Positions 36,401-44,891 of a stretch of DNA of 64,000 nucleotides are shown piece after piece. The notes beneath the pieces are model-generated. The model was not told where the DNA came from and searched no databases. It worked only from the letters and a program-made list of their open reading frames with translations. Position numbers and translations under genes: made by a program. This DNA comes from Eucommia ulmoides. Taxonomy: Eukaryota > Streptophyta > Magnoliopsida > Garryales > Eucommiaceae. Numbering within the stretch: position 1 is the first letter of the stretch; the number at the start of each line of letters is the position of its first letter. The stretch covers positions 46,432,647-46,496,646 of the forward strand of contig CM028328.1 in assembly GCA_016647705.1 (NCBI GenBank), given 5' to 3'.

Positions 36401-39400
36401 GGGGTGTGAACAAGAGAAAGCACACTAGGCATCGGAAAGGGAAGGGTAGTGTCAAGATTAACAATTGCACATGCTTCTGAATAATATGGTGAAGACTTAA
36501 AGAAAGTAACATCAACACAAAATAAATGTCATAAAACATGATTGTAACACCTATATCACTTTTGAGTCCAAGCATACCCCAAGAATACACATTTAGTTAA
36601 ACGACGGTCCAACTTGTATCTATCGAGTGCAAGCTGATCAATAGAACCGGTGGGGGGGGGGGGGGGGGATCACGTGAGGGTTCTCCCATTCAAGATAGAA
36701 GACGGCATGTTATTGATTAAAGAGCGAGCGGTGAGAACTGCATCAGCCCAAAAACTCAAACAAACATTCATTTGAAGTAACAAACTATGAGTTACCTCAA
36801 GAAGACGTCTACTCTTGCCTTCAAGAACCCAATTTTGTCAGGTACACGGGCCGTGTGAAGACAAGATGACTGATGAACAATTCCCGATTGAGTCATGAAA
36901 GAAATAAAAGGATCCAAAAAATATTCTCTAGCATCATCATTCTAAAGTAAACGTACAGAGACACTAAACTGTAATTTGATTTCAGCAAAACAAGCATAAA
37001 AAACAGAAAACTTAGAATGATCTTTCATTAGATAAAATCAAGTGACTCGTGAGAAATTATCCACAAAGTTAACAACGTAGCAAAAACCAAAAGTAGAAGA
37101 GATGCGAGGACATCATAATGGACTAACATAAAAGGACTAAATTTTCGCTTTTTAACATGAAGAAAATGACACATGATTAAATTTTCCTAAAAGACAAGAC
37201 TCACAGCCTAAAGATGATAAATGACTCAAATTAGGGGAAAAAAAAGTTACAAATTATATAAGGATCAATGACCAAGTCAACAATAAATTTGGAACAGGGA
37301 AGCTATGACATGACATGCAATAGAAGAAGGAATTGGGTTTACCGGGTTATCAAAGTAATAAGAGGTTGTTGGACTCGTGTCCTTCACGCATTGTCTTCAT
37401 TGTCCTCAAATCTTGAATAATGACGATTTACAAAAGAAAGAAATTGAGCAAGAGTATACAAGACAGATGAGGAAGAAAGAGATGAAGCAGGTCGCACAGT
37501 CCTTATACCCTTTTACAAGAGTGGTGGAACCATCAGCTAAAGTGACAGGTAGTAAAGAAGAAGATGACTGAAAGTGAGTAAACATGCGACATGTACCTGA
37601 GTGATATGTGATTAGTGGTAGCTGAATCAATAACTCGTGATTTGGAATTGAAAGGCGAGCAATAGGAGTATCTCAATAAGCAAAGGATACATAGAGGATG
37701 GCATTTGATGCGATGCCTTGTAGTGCAAAAACTCGAAATACTTTGCATCCTAGGAAGCATGAGTCAGGTGTGGAATGTGGGTTCAATGATACAAAAAATT
37801 CTCGAATACTGGTGCGGCGGGAATACATGAACATATATGTGTGCATGTGTGTGTAATTGTGTATACACATGTAAATATATGTAAACCACCAAAAAGTAAC
37901 TCTTCATCCACATAAATCTCGACAACCTTGACAAACAATCCAAATTAATTAATGTTGTGGGTTCAGCCCACATGGAAAAGAATAAAACATGGGTTAAGCC
38001 AGTCAATAGTTGTCCAAACACAGACAACAACAACGACAACGACGACAAAAACAAATAAATAAATCCTAATGGAATCCTTGAAGACTTCAATTAGTGAGCC
38101 ACATGCATGGGGAAAACGCAATTAAAGAGCTAGAGTTGTCTCCTTTTGTTTTATAGAAAAGGCTAAGAATCCTCATCACAGTCTCCTCTTCTCTTCCTTT
38201 TTCCCATGTAACCTAATTGCTTCTCCTATTCCCTACCATCCTACACTTGCAAAGATTGTCCTAAACTTGCGAACTTGTTCCAAATCCCCATTGAATCCCT
38301 GAAGAATCCTCACCGACTCCCCAAATAATCCCAGATCATCTTTTTTATTGAATTATCGGAGTGTCAGACATGCACCCCAAAGAATCCCTGGAGCACCAGC
38401 ATTAAGTGCGTGTTCGACACCCATCCTTCGACATGGTAGAGGGAGTCACGCTTCCTAGTTTACATGTCAGAAGAACAGTCTTCTTAATCCCGAAACTAAC
38501 CAAATCAGAAGGCATTGATATTAACAAATGTTCCAATGATATAACTCAACTGTTAGGTAGTGAATGGTGGAGGGTATCTTAGATCAAACCTACACTGAAC
38601 AAACTGTGGAAAAAAAACAAGTTGGGCGGCCACTTAACATTAACCAGATACCAGGCATAGATGAGCTTAAAAAAAATGAAAAATGAAAAAGAAAAAGGGA
38701 CATTAGGAAAATATAAAACGCAATATAGGACATTGTTTTTTTCCTTCTCTTTTTTTTTTGATTCTTTTTTTTTTCTGTTTTTCTTTTTGAGAATTTATAG
38801 ATATTGGCTAGGGTTCTAGGGGGCCTGTTGGAGCATGAAGCATGGTCGTCAGAATGGGTGAAGGAAGGAGGAAGGTGAAGGTCAAAACAGCGGCAGTAAG
38901 GCGAGATATGGTCTAGACAAGGCCGGATCAGATTTGTAGGTCCTCATCGGCTATGGTTTTGGGCTGGCTAGTGTTTGATCAAACAGATCTTGGCCAGATC
39001 TGTGCCAACGATGTCTGTGTGGGTTCGCTAGACGTGGAATGATGACTGACGAGTGTTGATTTAAAGTCAACACCCACTGGAGGTCGGATCTATGAGCAAT
39101 GATGGTGGTGGCAAGTGAACGACAAAGATCTAGGGATTTGACCATATTTTTGTTTTTCTATTTTTCTACAGGAAGTGGGAGAAAAATGGTAGAACGGAAC
39201 TATGAGATTAGTGCCACTGCCCCATTTCCGGCTTTTGATACCATTTTAGAGTATAACGAGAACACGAAAAGAATGAAATGACTTAAACTAGTGGTCAACC
39301 TCTCCCTATATTTATAATAATATGATAAACTATTATTAGAGGAACAGTACAAGAAACCCTAAATATTGGAGAAACAAAATACCCTTCAACATACTCACAG

Positions 39401-42379
39401 ATGCATAACATTGCGAGCCACCTACAAATAATTTTTGGTTTAAAAAAGCTAGATAGCTTACATAGATTTGATCATCCATGTGTTTACGTTTCCCTTTTCC
39501 ATTCTCTTCGCTAATAGATGGTGGTAGGATGGCAGAGGCAGAAAATTAAAGCAGCTCTTGAGTTGGGGAGAGCCAAAAGCCGAGCACCAATTAACCCACA
39601 CTCACATGACAAGTAAGGCTGTTGATGCGTCAGGCTGGACTTTACAGAAGAAATTACAGGATTTTCTAAAGCCCGAGCCCGGCCCGGTTTCCAGGCCCTA
39701 CTTCCAGCCCAAGCCCTCCGATTGTTATAAAAATAAGGCCCAAGCCCAGCCAGCCCTATATATTTTTGTATATAAATTGAAAAATAATAACTTTCAAACC
39801 AAAGCACATTTTTGTCTCAAGAAAAAAAAAATCCAAGCATAATCGAACATTCCCATTAATTGAATATTTATATTGCAATGTCAAAATTCATTCATGCCGA
39901 CTAATTAAAGTTCATGCAACCAAAAATTAATGTTTAAAAGTTCATCCAATCAAAATTATACATTTATATTACTTAAGTAAATTATATTATTATATATAAA
40001 TTATTAATTTTAATTAATGCCAAATGACGGACCGGGCCTAAAAATAAAAACATAGGCCCTAAGGCCCCTAACCCGACTCAAAATGGGATGGGTGGGCCTC
40101 CAACCCCATGAACAAACGTAACGACAACTTAACCAGTGTCACGAAAGATAATTTTGTTGTTGTTGCTGCCCCTCGTTTATCTTACCTTATATGAGTACCA
40201 AATGAAACATCAGCTATCCTTCAAACTGTTTTACTACTGAAGACATTAAGAAGTGCACATTTTACATGTCTTTTCTTCTCTTCCAAATTTATAGTTCCTA
40301 GTACTTTTGACATTCCTGTGAATTATGTCTTTACCATTAAAATACATAGGAGACGCCACACAAAGAACAATTCCACAGAGTAGAATTTACTCATTCAAGT
40401 CTCTAGTTAAAATCCAAAGCATCAACGCCTGCAAAAACCCCATTCTAATGCACACAAATGGTAATTCACAGCAAAGTAGGACAAAGAAAATCCAAAATTC
40501 TAAGTTAAAACTTAAAAGAACTCCTGACCCACTTACCAAATCCCCTTCCAGATTTTGAACCACATATATCACACTGCCACACATCCTGAGGAAGCAAAAG
40601 AAGAGACAAATTGGCTAATTAATTATTCCAGCTTAATCTACAACACGACAAGAACAATCGTAATGAGAGAGAGAGAGAGAGACTTTTACATTAATAGAAC
40701 ATTAGCTAGAAATGTTAAGAGTGAAACAAACCGACCATTGCTGCCTGAGGGAATACGCCTAGAGAATGATGGCCGATGTTACCATACAGCGACAGGCACC
40801 ACCTTTGTCTTGCTCTTGGGGAATAGTATTCTGCAACAAACTTCCTCCAATAGGCAATACTATTATCCTGGGGAGAAAAAAACAATAATGCTATAACATA
40901 GTAACAGAAAGCATTCAGCTTCAGATACAGCTGAAACGAAAGGGAAAAAAACTTGAAGACAGGTAAAGATTAAAGGTCCATTTGGTTGTCTAAATTATTC
41001 TATTACAGAAATTATCTTATTTTAGATTAATTGACTAGTGTCTCTCTCATGTGATTCAATAAAATTTACAAGTTTTTCAGTTTAATTAAAATTTTAGATA
41101 TATTTTGCTACAATCACAATAGAATTGAGTATTTATTTAGAGCCAAAACGGTTCGCTAGAAAAATTAAATATTTTTAATTTTAACAACCAAATTGAAAAA
41201 TATAACAATTTATTACAACGACAACTAAGCCTTTGTCCCACTTATTTTTATTTATTAATAAAAATATAACAATTTATTAATAGACTAATTTAAAAATAGT
41301 ACAATTCGAGAATTGAAGGCCAACCAAACAGGCCCCAAGTATGTCTCTTCCAAACCCTTGGCAAATCTCCTCACCCAGAGTCTAAAGAAAGGAAAAGTAT
41401 ACATTTGAATACACAAAGTAGAAAGAGGAAAAAACGGAATTCCACAAGATGCAGCCAATAAAAATATACTCACGGGTGGCCGTTGACGTTGATGGTATAG
41501 GTACTGCATAAGTCGACGAGAACACACGCCACTATCACATGGACGCTTCATTGAGGATACAGGCTGCTGCATACCCTGTTGTTGAAACTGCTGTCTTAAT
41601 TGCAGCTGCTGCTGTTGCTGCTGCTGCTGCAGCAAGAAGGCCCGCTGCACTGGTGGCATTGATTGCAATATTTGCTGCTGCTGCAACGGTGACATAGACT
41701 GAAGCAATTGTTGCTGCTGCCTTAGTCTCTGCTGCTGAATCAATGCTTGAAGCTGAGGATTCTGGGATTGTATCTGCATAGAGTCTTGTCTTTGCAGAAG
41801 CTGCTGTAGAACTTGCCGTTGCAAGATATCTTCCTGTTTAATATCCAGTCGGGGTTTCTTCAGCAACTGGGAAAAATTATTCGGATCCTGACAGAAAGAA
41901 CCAAGCCTCTTGGGACTGGAGGGAAGTGAAATTTGTCCCATTCTGGAACTGGGTATTGATGTTGCACTGGAAGAAGCACCCTGATAATGACTAGAATTTG
42001 GATCTTGACTTGAGCACTTCTGCACTATGGAGGATGCATCCATTACAGATGAGAAAGACATGGGTGATGCAGGTAATCGCATGTAGGACTCCGTATTGAT
42101 ACTGGCGCTTCTCTGGAGATGAGGGCCACCACCCGACAGCCCAGAATTGGCATCTGTAACCAATGAGCTTGCCCCAATGCTTGGCCCAGAAGTGGGAACA
42201 CTGTTCAAAACTGTTCCAATGTTCGAGTGTGTGTTTCCAGGAATCGAGTTTGAGGAGTTCCCAAAAGAGGAACCCAAATGGGAGTTTCCCCCAGTCTGTG
42301 ATTGTGCATCTCCTTGGAAAAATATGCCGGAGCTTGAAGAAGAGTGTGCCATTCCTCCAGACACCCGTGAAGGTGCCAT
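29845..42379 (-). CDS. SLK2: SEUSS-LIKE transcriptional adaptor (LIM-binding domain), nine coding exons, 755 aa
   Basis: SEUSS-like proteins are nuclear co-regulators. They pair with LEUNIG-type corepressors and DNA-binding factors to repress genes such as AGAMOUS and to pattern embryos, meristems and flowers. Coding exons: 42379-41474, 40867-40736, 40585-40537, 33871-33657, 33563-33495, 32347-32250, 31995-31902, 31782-31713 and 30479-29845, all GT-AG, 2,268 nt in frame with the stop. Residues 1-182 are Ser/Gly-rich with 'HLQRSASINTESYMRLPA' and an NLS-like KKPRLDIKQ near 174. Residues 183-275 are Gln-rich. The LIM-binding domain spans about 284-490. The C-terminus has 'RSNSFKATANS' and ends YGWKD. 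The start is the ATG at 42379; the frame is open upstream only to a stop at 42446-42448. 755 residues is shorter than the ~800-870 I recall for the family; most loss is in the last exon. SLK2 over SLK1/3 is from memory. Confidence 0.9.
30530..30728. mobile_element. Tourist/Harbinger-like MITE in SLK2 intron 8
   Basis: The 199-bp element starts GGGCCCATTTGGTTGTC and ends GACAGCCAAACAGATCC; the two ends form a 17-nt inverted repeat with four mismatches. TAA flanks both sides (30527-30529, 30729-30731). Confidence 0.75.
30967..31100 (+). mobile_element. TRIM-like LTR with primer site in SLK2 intron 8
   Basis: A 118-bp LTR runs from TGTTGAATCCCACATCGC to GTTTCTACA (30967-31084), immediately followed by TGGTATCAGAGTCAAG (31085-31100), a tRNA-iMet primer site. 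The CCCACATCGCTTGGG block is typical of terminal-repeat retrotransposons in miniature. No second LTR was found, so it is a truncated 5' end, antisense to the gene. Confidence 0.7.
31713..31782 (-). CDS. SLK2: SLK2 coding exon 8
   Basis: 70 nt, 'ISEVVGSMKDLMDFCKQQKV' then GPI, ending in phase 1. Acceptor GTACAG|ATATCT, donor ATTG|GTAATG. Confidence 0.88.
31902..31995 (-). CDS. SLK2: SLK2 coding exon 7
   Basis: 94 nt, 'VVTAGRQLMKSLELHSLNDL' then 'GFSKRYVRSLQ'. Acceptor CCTCAG|GGTTGT completes Met; donor TACAG|GTATAT. Confidence 0.88.
32250..32347 (-). CDS. SLK2: SLK2 coding exon 6
   Basis: 98 nt, 'VNQLLQIAQKCVSTIESGSD' then 'GISQQDLQTNSN', ending in phase 2. Acceptor TCGCAG|GTGAAT, donor AATAT|GTGAGT. 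Confidence 0.88.
32738..33173. mobile_element. MITE-like element in SLK2 intron 5
   Basis: The left end AGTGTGCGTTTGGGTTAG is the imperfect inverse of the right end CCATCCAAATGCACGCT. The interior is AT-rich with a long C/T tract (32880-32955). No clear target-site duplication was found, so boundaries are approximate. Confidence 0.5.
33495..33563 (-). CDS. SLK2: SLK2 coding exon 5
   Basis: 23 codons, 'ILSWEFCARRHEELLPRRL' then VAPQ. Acceptor TTGCAG|ATATTA, donor CACAG|GTATGT, phase 0 on both sides. Confidence 0.9.
33657..33871 (-). CDS. SLK2: SLK2 coding exon 4
   Basis: 215 nt encoding 'EATFEVLPRLNEINF' to 'IIFTPDLK', including the highly conserved 'PRECRFPSGIMMLEYGKAV'. Acceptor CTACAG|AGGCAA completes the phase-1 Glu codon. 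Donor AAG|GTCAGT. Confidence 0.9.
36370..36386. repeat. G17 homopolymer
   Basis: Seventeen consecutive G on the plus strand inside the intronic Copia element. A second G17 lies at 36652-36668. Confidence 0.9.
36652..36668. repeat. G17 homopolymer
   Basis: Seventeen consecutive G, the same length as the run at 36370-36386, 282 bp away. It lies within the degraded integrase of the intronic Copia element. Confidence 0.9.
39665..40110. mobile_element. Possible non-autonomous hAT-like element with GGCCC subterminal motifs
   Basis: The left side (39668-39735) has repeated 'AAGCCCGAGCCCGGCCCGG' and 'GCCCAAGCCC'. The right side (40030-40110) has 'GACCGGGCCT', 'AGGCCCTAAGGCCCC' and 'GGGTGGGCC'. Such clusters of GGCCC at both ends are a habit of Ac/hAT-like MITEs. 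Exact ends and target duplication were not found. It lies in SLK2 intron 3. Confidence 0.35.
40537..40585 (-). CDS. SLK2: SLK2 coding exon 3
   Basis: 49 nt encoding 'DVWQCDICGSKSGRGF' plus the first base of a Glu codon (phase 1). Acceptor CCTCAG|GATGTG, donor TTTG|GTAAGT. A 6,665-bp intron follows. Confidence 0.9.
40667..40682. repeat. (GA)8 microsatellite in SLK2 intron 2
   Basis: A short GAGAGA tract in the 150-bp second intron, between exon 3 (from 40585) and exon 2 (to 40736). Confidence 0.7.
40736..40867 (-). CDS. SLK2: SLK2 coding exon 2
   Basis: 44 codons, residues 303-346, from 'DNSIAYWRKFVAEYYSP' to 'LGVFPQAAM'; core of the LIM-binding domain. Acceptor CCCCAG|GATAAT; donor ATG|GTCGGT is weak but in phase. 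It differs from the usual LYDNVGHHALG by Gly, Ile and Ser (LYGNIGHHSLG). Confidence 0.9.
40974..41336. mobile_element. MITE-like element in SLK2 intron 1
   Basis: The left end AGGTCCATTTGGTTGTC and the right end GCCAACCAAACAGGCCCC form an imperfect inverted repeat of the same TTTGGTTG type as the intron 8 MITE. The interior is AT-rich. No certain target duplication. Confidence 0.6.
41474..42379 (-). CDS. SLK2: SLK2 coding exon 1
   Basis: 302 codons, residues 1-302: Ser/Gly-rich N-terminus, NLS-like KKPRLD, long Gln-rich segment, and the start of the LIM-binding domain (RRLMQYLYHQRQRPP). Donor is CACCC|GTGAGT, phase 0. The short insert 'NNISISGS', which I recall after MSFSS in relatives, is absent. 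The open frame continuing to 41285 is intron read-through. Confidence 0.9.
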
Positions 42380-42564
42380 TGACGGTGGCACCCCCACCTG
42401 GTGGCAGGAGTCCAAATAGCTATCAAGTGCCAGTCCTTTTTCAACTTACTAAATAACTAGAGAAGGCAGAATCAACACAATCAATTATCTGCCCTTCTAA
42501 TAGTTCTACTGTGTTGTTTTGATGATCCAAAACACCAGATGTTGAAGAAACTGAATGTAGAGAT
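42380..42564 (-). other. SLK2: 5' UTR part of SLK2 exon with the start codon
   Basis: Acceptor TTCTTGTAG|ATCTCT at 42565 is preceded by a pyrimidine-rich run. From there to the ATG at 42379 no ATG occurs on the minus strand. The upstream in-frame stop at 42446-42448 excludes a longer N-terminus within this exon. Confidence 0.6.
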
Positions 42565-43111
42565 CTACAAGAACAGGCAGATAATAGTACCATTAGCAGC
42601 TTAGAAATCCGTGAAAAGAATCCAACTAAAATCCCCAATCAACTAATCAAACCGAAAAACCCTAATCTACGAGCTGAATTGAATAAAAACTATACAGGCA
42701 AAACGAATTTCTTTTGCAAACTTAAGCAAATAAACGACTCAACTAAGCTATAATTTAAGCGACACTCATCGATTGAAGGAGACAATACTAAAAGTTCATA
42801 GCACAACTAAGAATTTGAAAAAAAAAAGACCAAATTCAAAAATATGGATCTCTACCGAAAATCCACAGTAGTCGAATTAAAACATGATGCAGCAACTGAA
42901 ACACGAATCAACGGCTCAAAACTAAAAGATCGAAAACCCGATAGACAGAGAACCAAGACAACAAATTATTAAAAATTAATAAATTGGGAACAAATTTGGG
43001 AATCAAACAAATTGATCAGTATGCAAGAAGGATCATAACCGAGCCATCAAAAAGTTTATTGATCAGAACAACATAAAATTTACGTTTAACTGCCTTGCGA
43101 ATTTTGCTAAC

Positions 43112-43190
43112 CTGAAAGGCTTGAGCTAGATGAAGAGGGAGAGGAACGTTTCGTCAAGCATTCTCCCGAACTCGAAGAGAGAGAGAGAGC
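43112..43190 (-). other. SLK2: Probable non-coding first exon of SLK2
   Basis: Donor TTTCAG|GTTAGC at 43111. The intron to the acceptor at 42565 would be 547 bp. The exon is CT-rich (GA-rich on plus). The 5' end is inferred from the TATA box and is approximate. Confidence 0.5.
43126..43161 (-). other. Short upstream ORF in the SLK2 leader
   Basis: An ATG at 43161-43159 opens an 11-codon frame MLDETFLSLFI ending at TAG (43128-43126), before the leader intron. It would lie in the mRNA if transcription starts near 43185. Any role in translation is inference. Confidence 0.4.
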
Positions 43191-43226
43191 GGGGGGAGAG
43201 AGAGAGAGAGAGTATATTATATAGCT
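43171..43226 (-). promoter_or_regulatory. SLK2 core promoter: TATA box and CT-repeat
   Basis: On the minus strand, TATATAATATA (43223-43213) is followed by two CT-dinucleotide runs (43212-43199 and 43190-43178) separated by a C-run. The TATA spacing puts initiation near 43185. CT/GA repeats near plant start sites are typical of GAGA-factor (BPC) targets and Y-patches. Confidence 0.55.
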
Positions 43227-43577
43227 AGCGGGAATTGCAGGGGGGAGTGACCGGCTCAATCGGTGGGGTTAGCCCGGAGGAACCGTCCACAGCCAGTTGC
43301 TCGTAGACACGCGTCGTGAGGTGATTGGGGAAACGTAGTCGGTGCGGGATCGCGAGGAGGCAACGCGAGGTCGTCGGGTTTGATGGATTACGTTTGATGG
43401 ATGATCAGTTCGCTCATCGGAGAAACAAATAGTGTAAGCGTGTGATAAATACTATATAGAAAAAAAATGTGTATTTTTGGCATTTTTTATATATTGATTG
43501 ACTGTTTAAATGAGCCTTCAAATTTTGAAATAATATATTTAATTTTTTAAGTTATAATTTAATTTCAAATTAATTTA

Positions 43578-44211
43578 GAGATAATCGGCAAGAAGTCTCA
43601 AATAATAAACCTAATTTTTAAAAAGTCTCGCTTAAGATATAAGTTTTGATTTAATCCCTTAAATTAAATTTCGTTTGAGTTTTAGTCACGCATTGCAGGG
43701 ATTGTAAAAAGAATTTGGTGAGTAAATTTGTATTATAGTGAATATTAAGTATATATAACAAATATTCGTTACAATTCAATAATTGTTATATTTTTACATA
43801 TATATTATATTTTTTGTTACATGTATTTATGTAATATTAGTTACAGGTTACAATTACATGTGTAATATTTGTAACATTTAATAAATATTACACATAAATT
43901 TCTTTAATATTAATTACATATATTCGTGTACATTTAGTTTCGTGTAATTAATTACATGTATTTTGTATAATTTTTATTACATTTAACAAATTTTTACAAA
44001 CAAATTAGTTACATGTTAAAAAATACAGTAATATTTATTGTATCTAACAAAAATTTACACACAAAATTGTTACATGTAACCACACGTGTGCATGTGCGTG
44101 TAGTGAGTTTCCTTCTTTTTTAAATAGGCGAGATTAAAACATAAGTTGTTTCCGTTTTTGGGACTTTTTTAAAATTAAGGGTGAAATAAGGGACCTCCCA
44201 TCGAATATCCC
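43578..44211. mobile_element. Mutator-like MITE upstream of SLK2
   Basis: The ends are about 60-80 bp imperfect inverted repeats: left GAGATAATCGGCAAGAAGTC, right the inverse beginning GGGATATTCGATGGGAGGTC, with shared TTTTAAAAAGTC further in. A 9-bp duplication flanks it: ATTAATTTA (43569-43577) and ATTAATCTA (44212-44220), one mismatch. Nine-base duplications and long inverted repeats are the Mutator signature. The interior is rich in GTTACATGTAAT-like words and has no ORF. Confidence 0.8.
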
Positions 44212-44231
44212 ATTAATCTAATCATTTTTTT

Positions 44232-44240
<9 letters not shown>

Positions 44241-44302
<62 letters not shown>
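44241..44302. repeat. (TA)31 microsatellite
   Basis: About 62 bp of uninterrupted TA, merging directly into the left arm of a perfect palindrome. Confidence 0.9.
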
Positions 44303-44307
<5 letters not shown>

Positions 44308-44446
44308 TCTATTTTGTTTTAATATTTTAATTTTTAAAAAATACATAAAATAATTAAATAATTCAAATATATATATTTGAATTATTTAATTATTTTATGT
44401 ATTTTTTAAAAATTAAAATATTAAAACAAAATAGAATTAATATATA
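44297..44446. repeat. Perfect 150-bp palindrome
   Basis: Every base from 44297 to 44371 pairs with its partner from 44446 to 44372 (coordinate sum 88743); the first mismatch is at 44296/44447. There is no loop. The arms are AT-rich with a few G/C (e.g. AATTC/GAATT). Confidence 0.9.
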
Positions 44447-44797
44447 ATTTTTTGAAATTTCTCATTCTTATTGTTATGGAGACCACTCTCTCCCTCTTCT
44501 CTTATTTCACTCTCCCTCTTTTTTTTCTTGTCTCCCGCCTCACTTTCTCTCCTACAAAAAAGAAATCTCTACCACACTTTTTTTTCTTCTTCTTTTTTAT
44601 ATCCTTTTTTTACTTTTTATAAATAAAAACAATGATAAAATTAAAAAAAATATATTAAAAAATCAATTATAAAAATTATCTAAAATATAAGCAATTATAG
44701 AAATTGAATTAAAAAATTAAAATATAAAATATAAAAAATTTAAGACAAAGGTTGAGTATTTTTCTTTAAAAATAGAAGAAGTATATAAATAAATAAA

Positions 44798-44820
44798 AAT
44801 ATTTGCTTCTATTTTTTACA

Positions 44821-44867
<47 letters not shown>

Positions 44868-44890
44868 AAAAGAAAAAGAATATTTGCTTC
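44798..44890 (+). repeat. Poly(A) insertion between 12-bp direct repeats
   Basis: AATATTTGCTTC at 44798-44809 and again at 44879-44890 flanks a ~69-bp insert ending in A44 and (GAAAAA)n. This is the form of a severely 5'-truncated LINE/SINE-type retroposition. The second repeat abuts the SIRE-type LTR one base later. Confidence 0.6.
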
Positions 44891-44891
44891 C

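Larger units (their letters stand above)
34055..39391 (-). mobile_element. Copia element in SLK2 intron 3, same orientation as the gene
   Basis: The 5' LTR is 39391 down to about 39244 (starts TGTTGAAGGGT on minus), followed by primer site TGGTATCAAAAGC (39243-39231). The 3' LTR is about 34176-34055, preceded by polypurine tract CTTGAGAGGGAG (34188-34177). Minus-strand pol pieces in order: integrase ('WADAVLTARSLINNMPSS', about 36690-36750), RT start ('GCKWVHSQ' and 'RLVAKGYTHVYDL', about 35670-35780), 'KNAFLNGD' (about 35555), and a C-terminal 'LFTKVLGGSRIKYIVSSLGA' (34200-34260). Stops and shifts break every domain. Because it is in sense, its LTR signals could affect SLK2 transcript processing; no evidence of that is in the sequence. 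Confidence 0.8.

Noticed and set aside
41285..41473. Extension of the SLK2 first-exon frame
   Set aside because: A strong donor GTGAGT at 41473 and the correctly phased next exon show this is intron read-through.
42380..42415. Possible upstream start of SLK2 giving 12 extra residues
   Set aside because: The codon at 42415 is TTG; the first in-frame ATG is at 42379 and matches the MAPSRV start known in relatives.
42147..42456. Plus-strand ORFs opposite SLK2 exon 1
   Set aside because: Antisense shadows of a conserved exon; no independent conservation or promoter seen.
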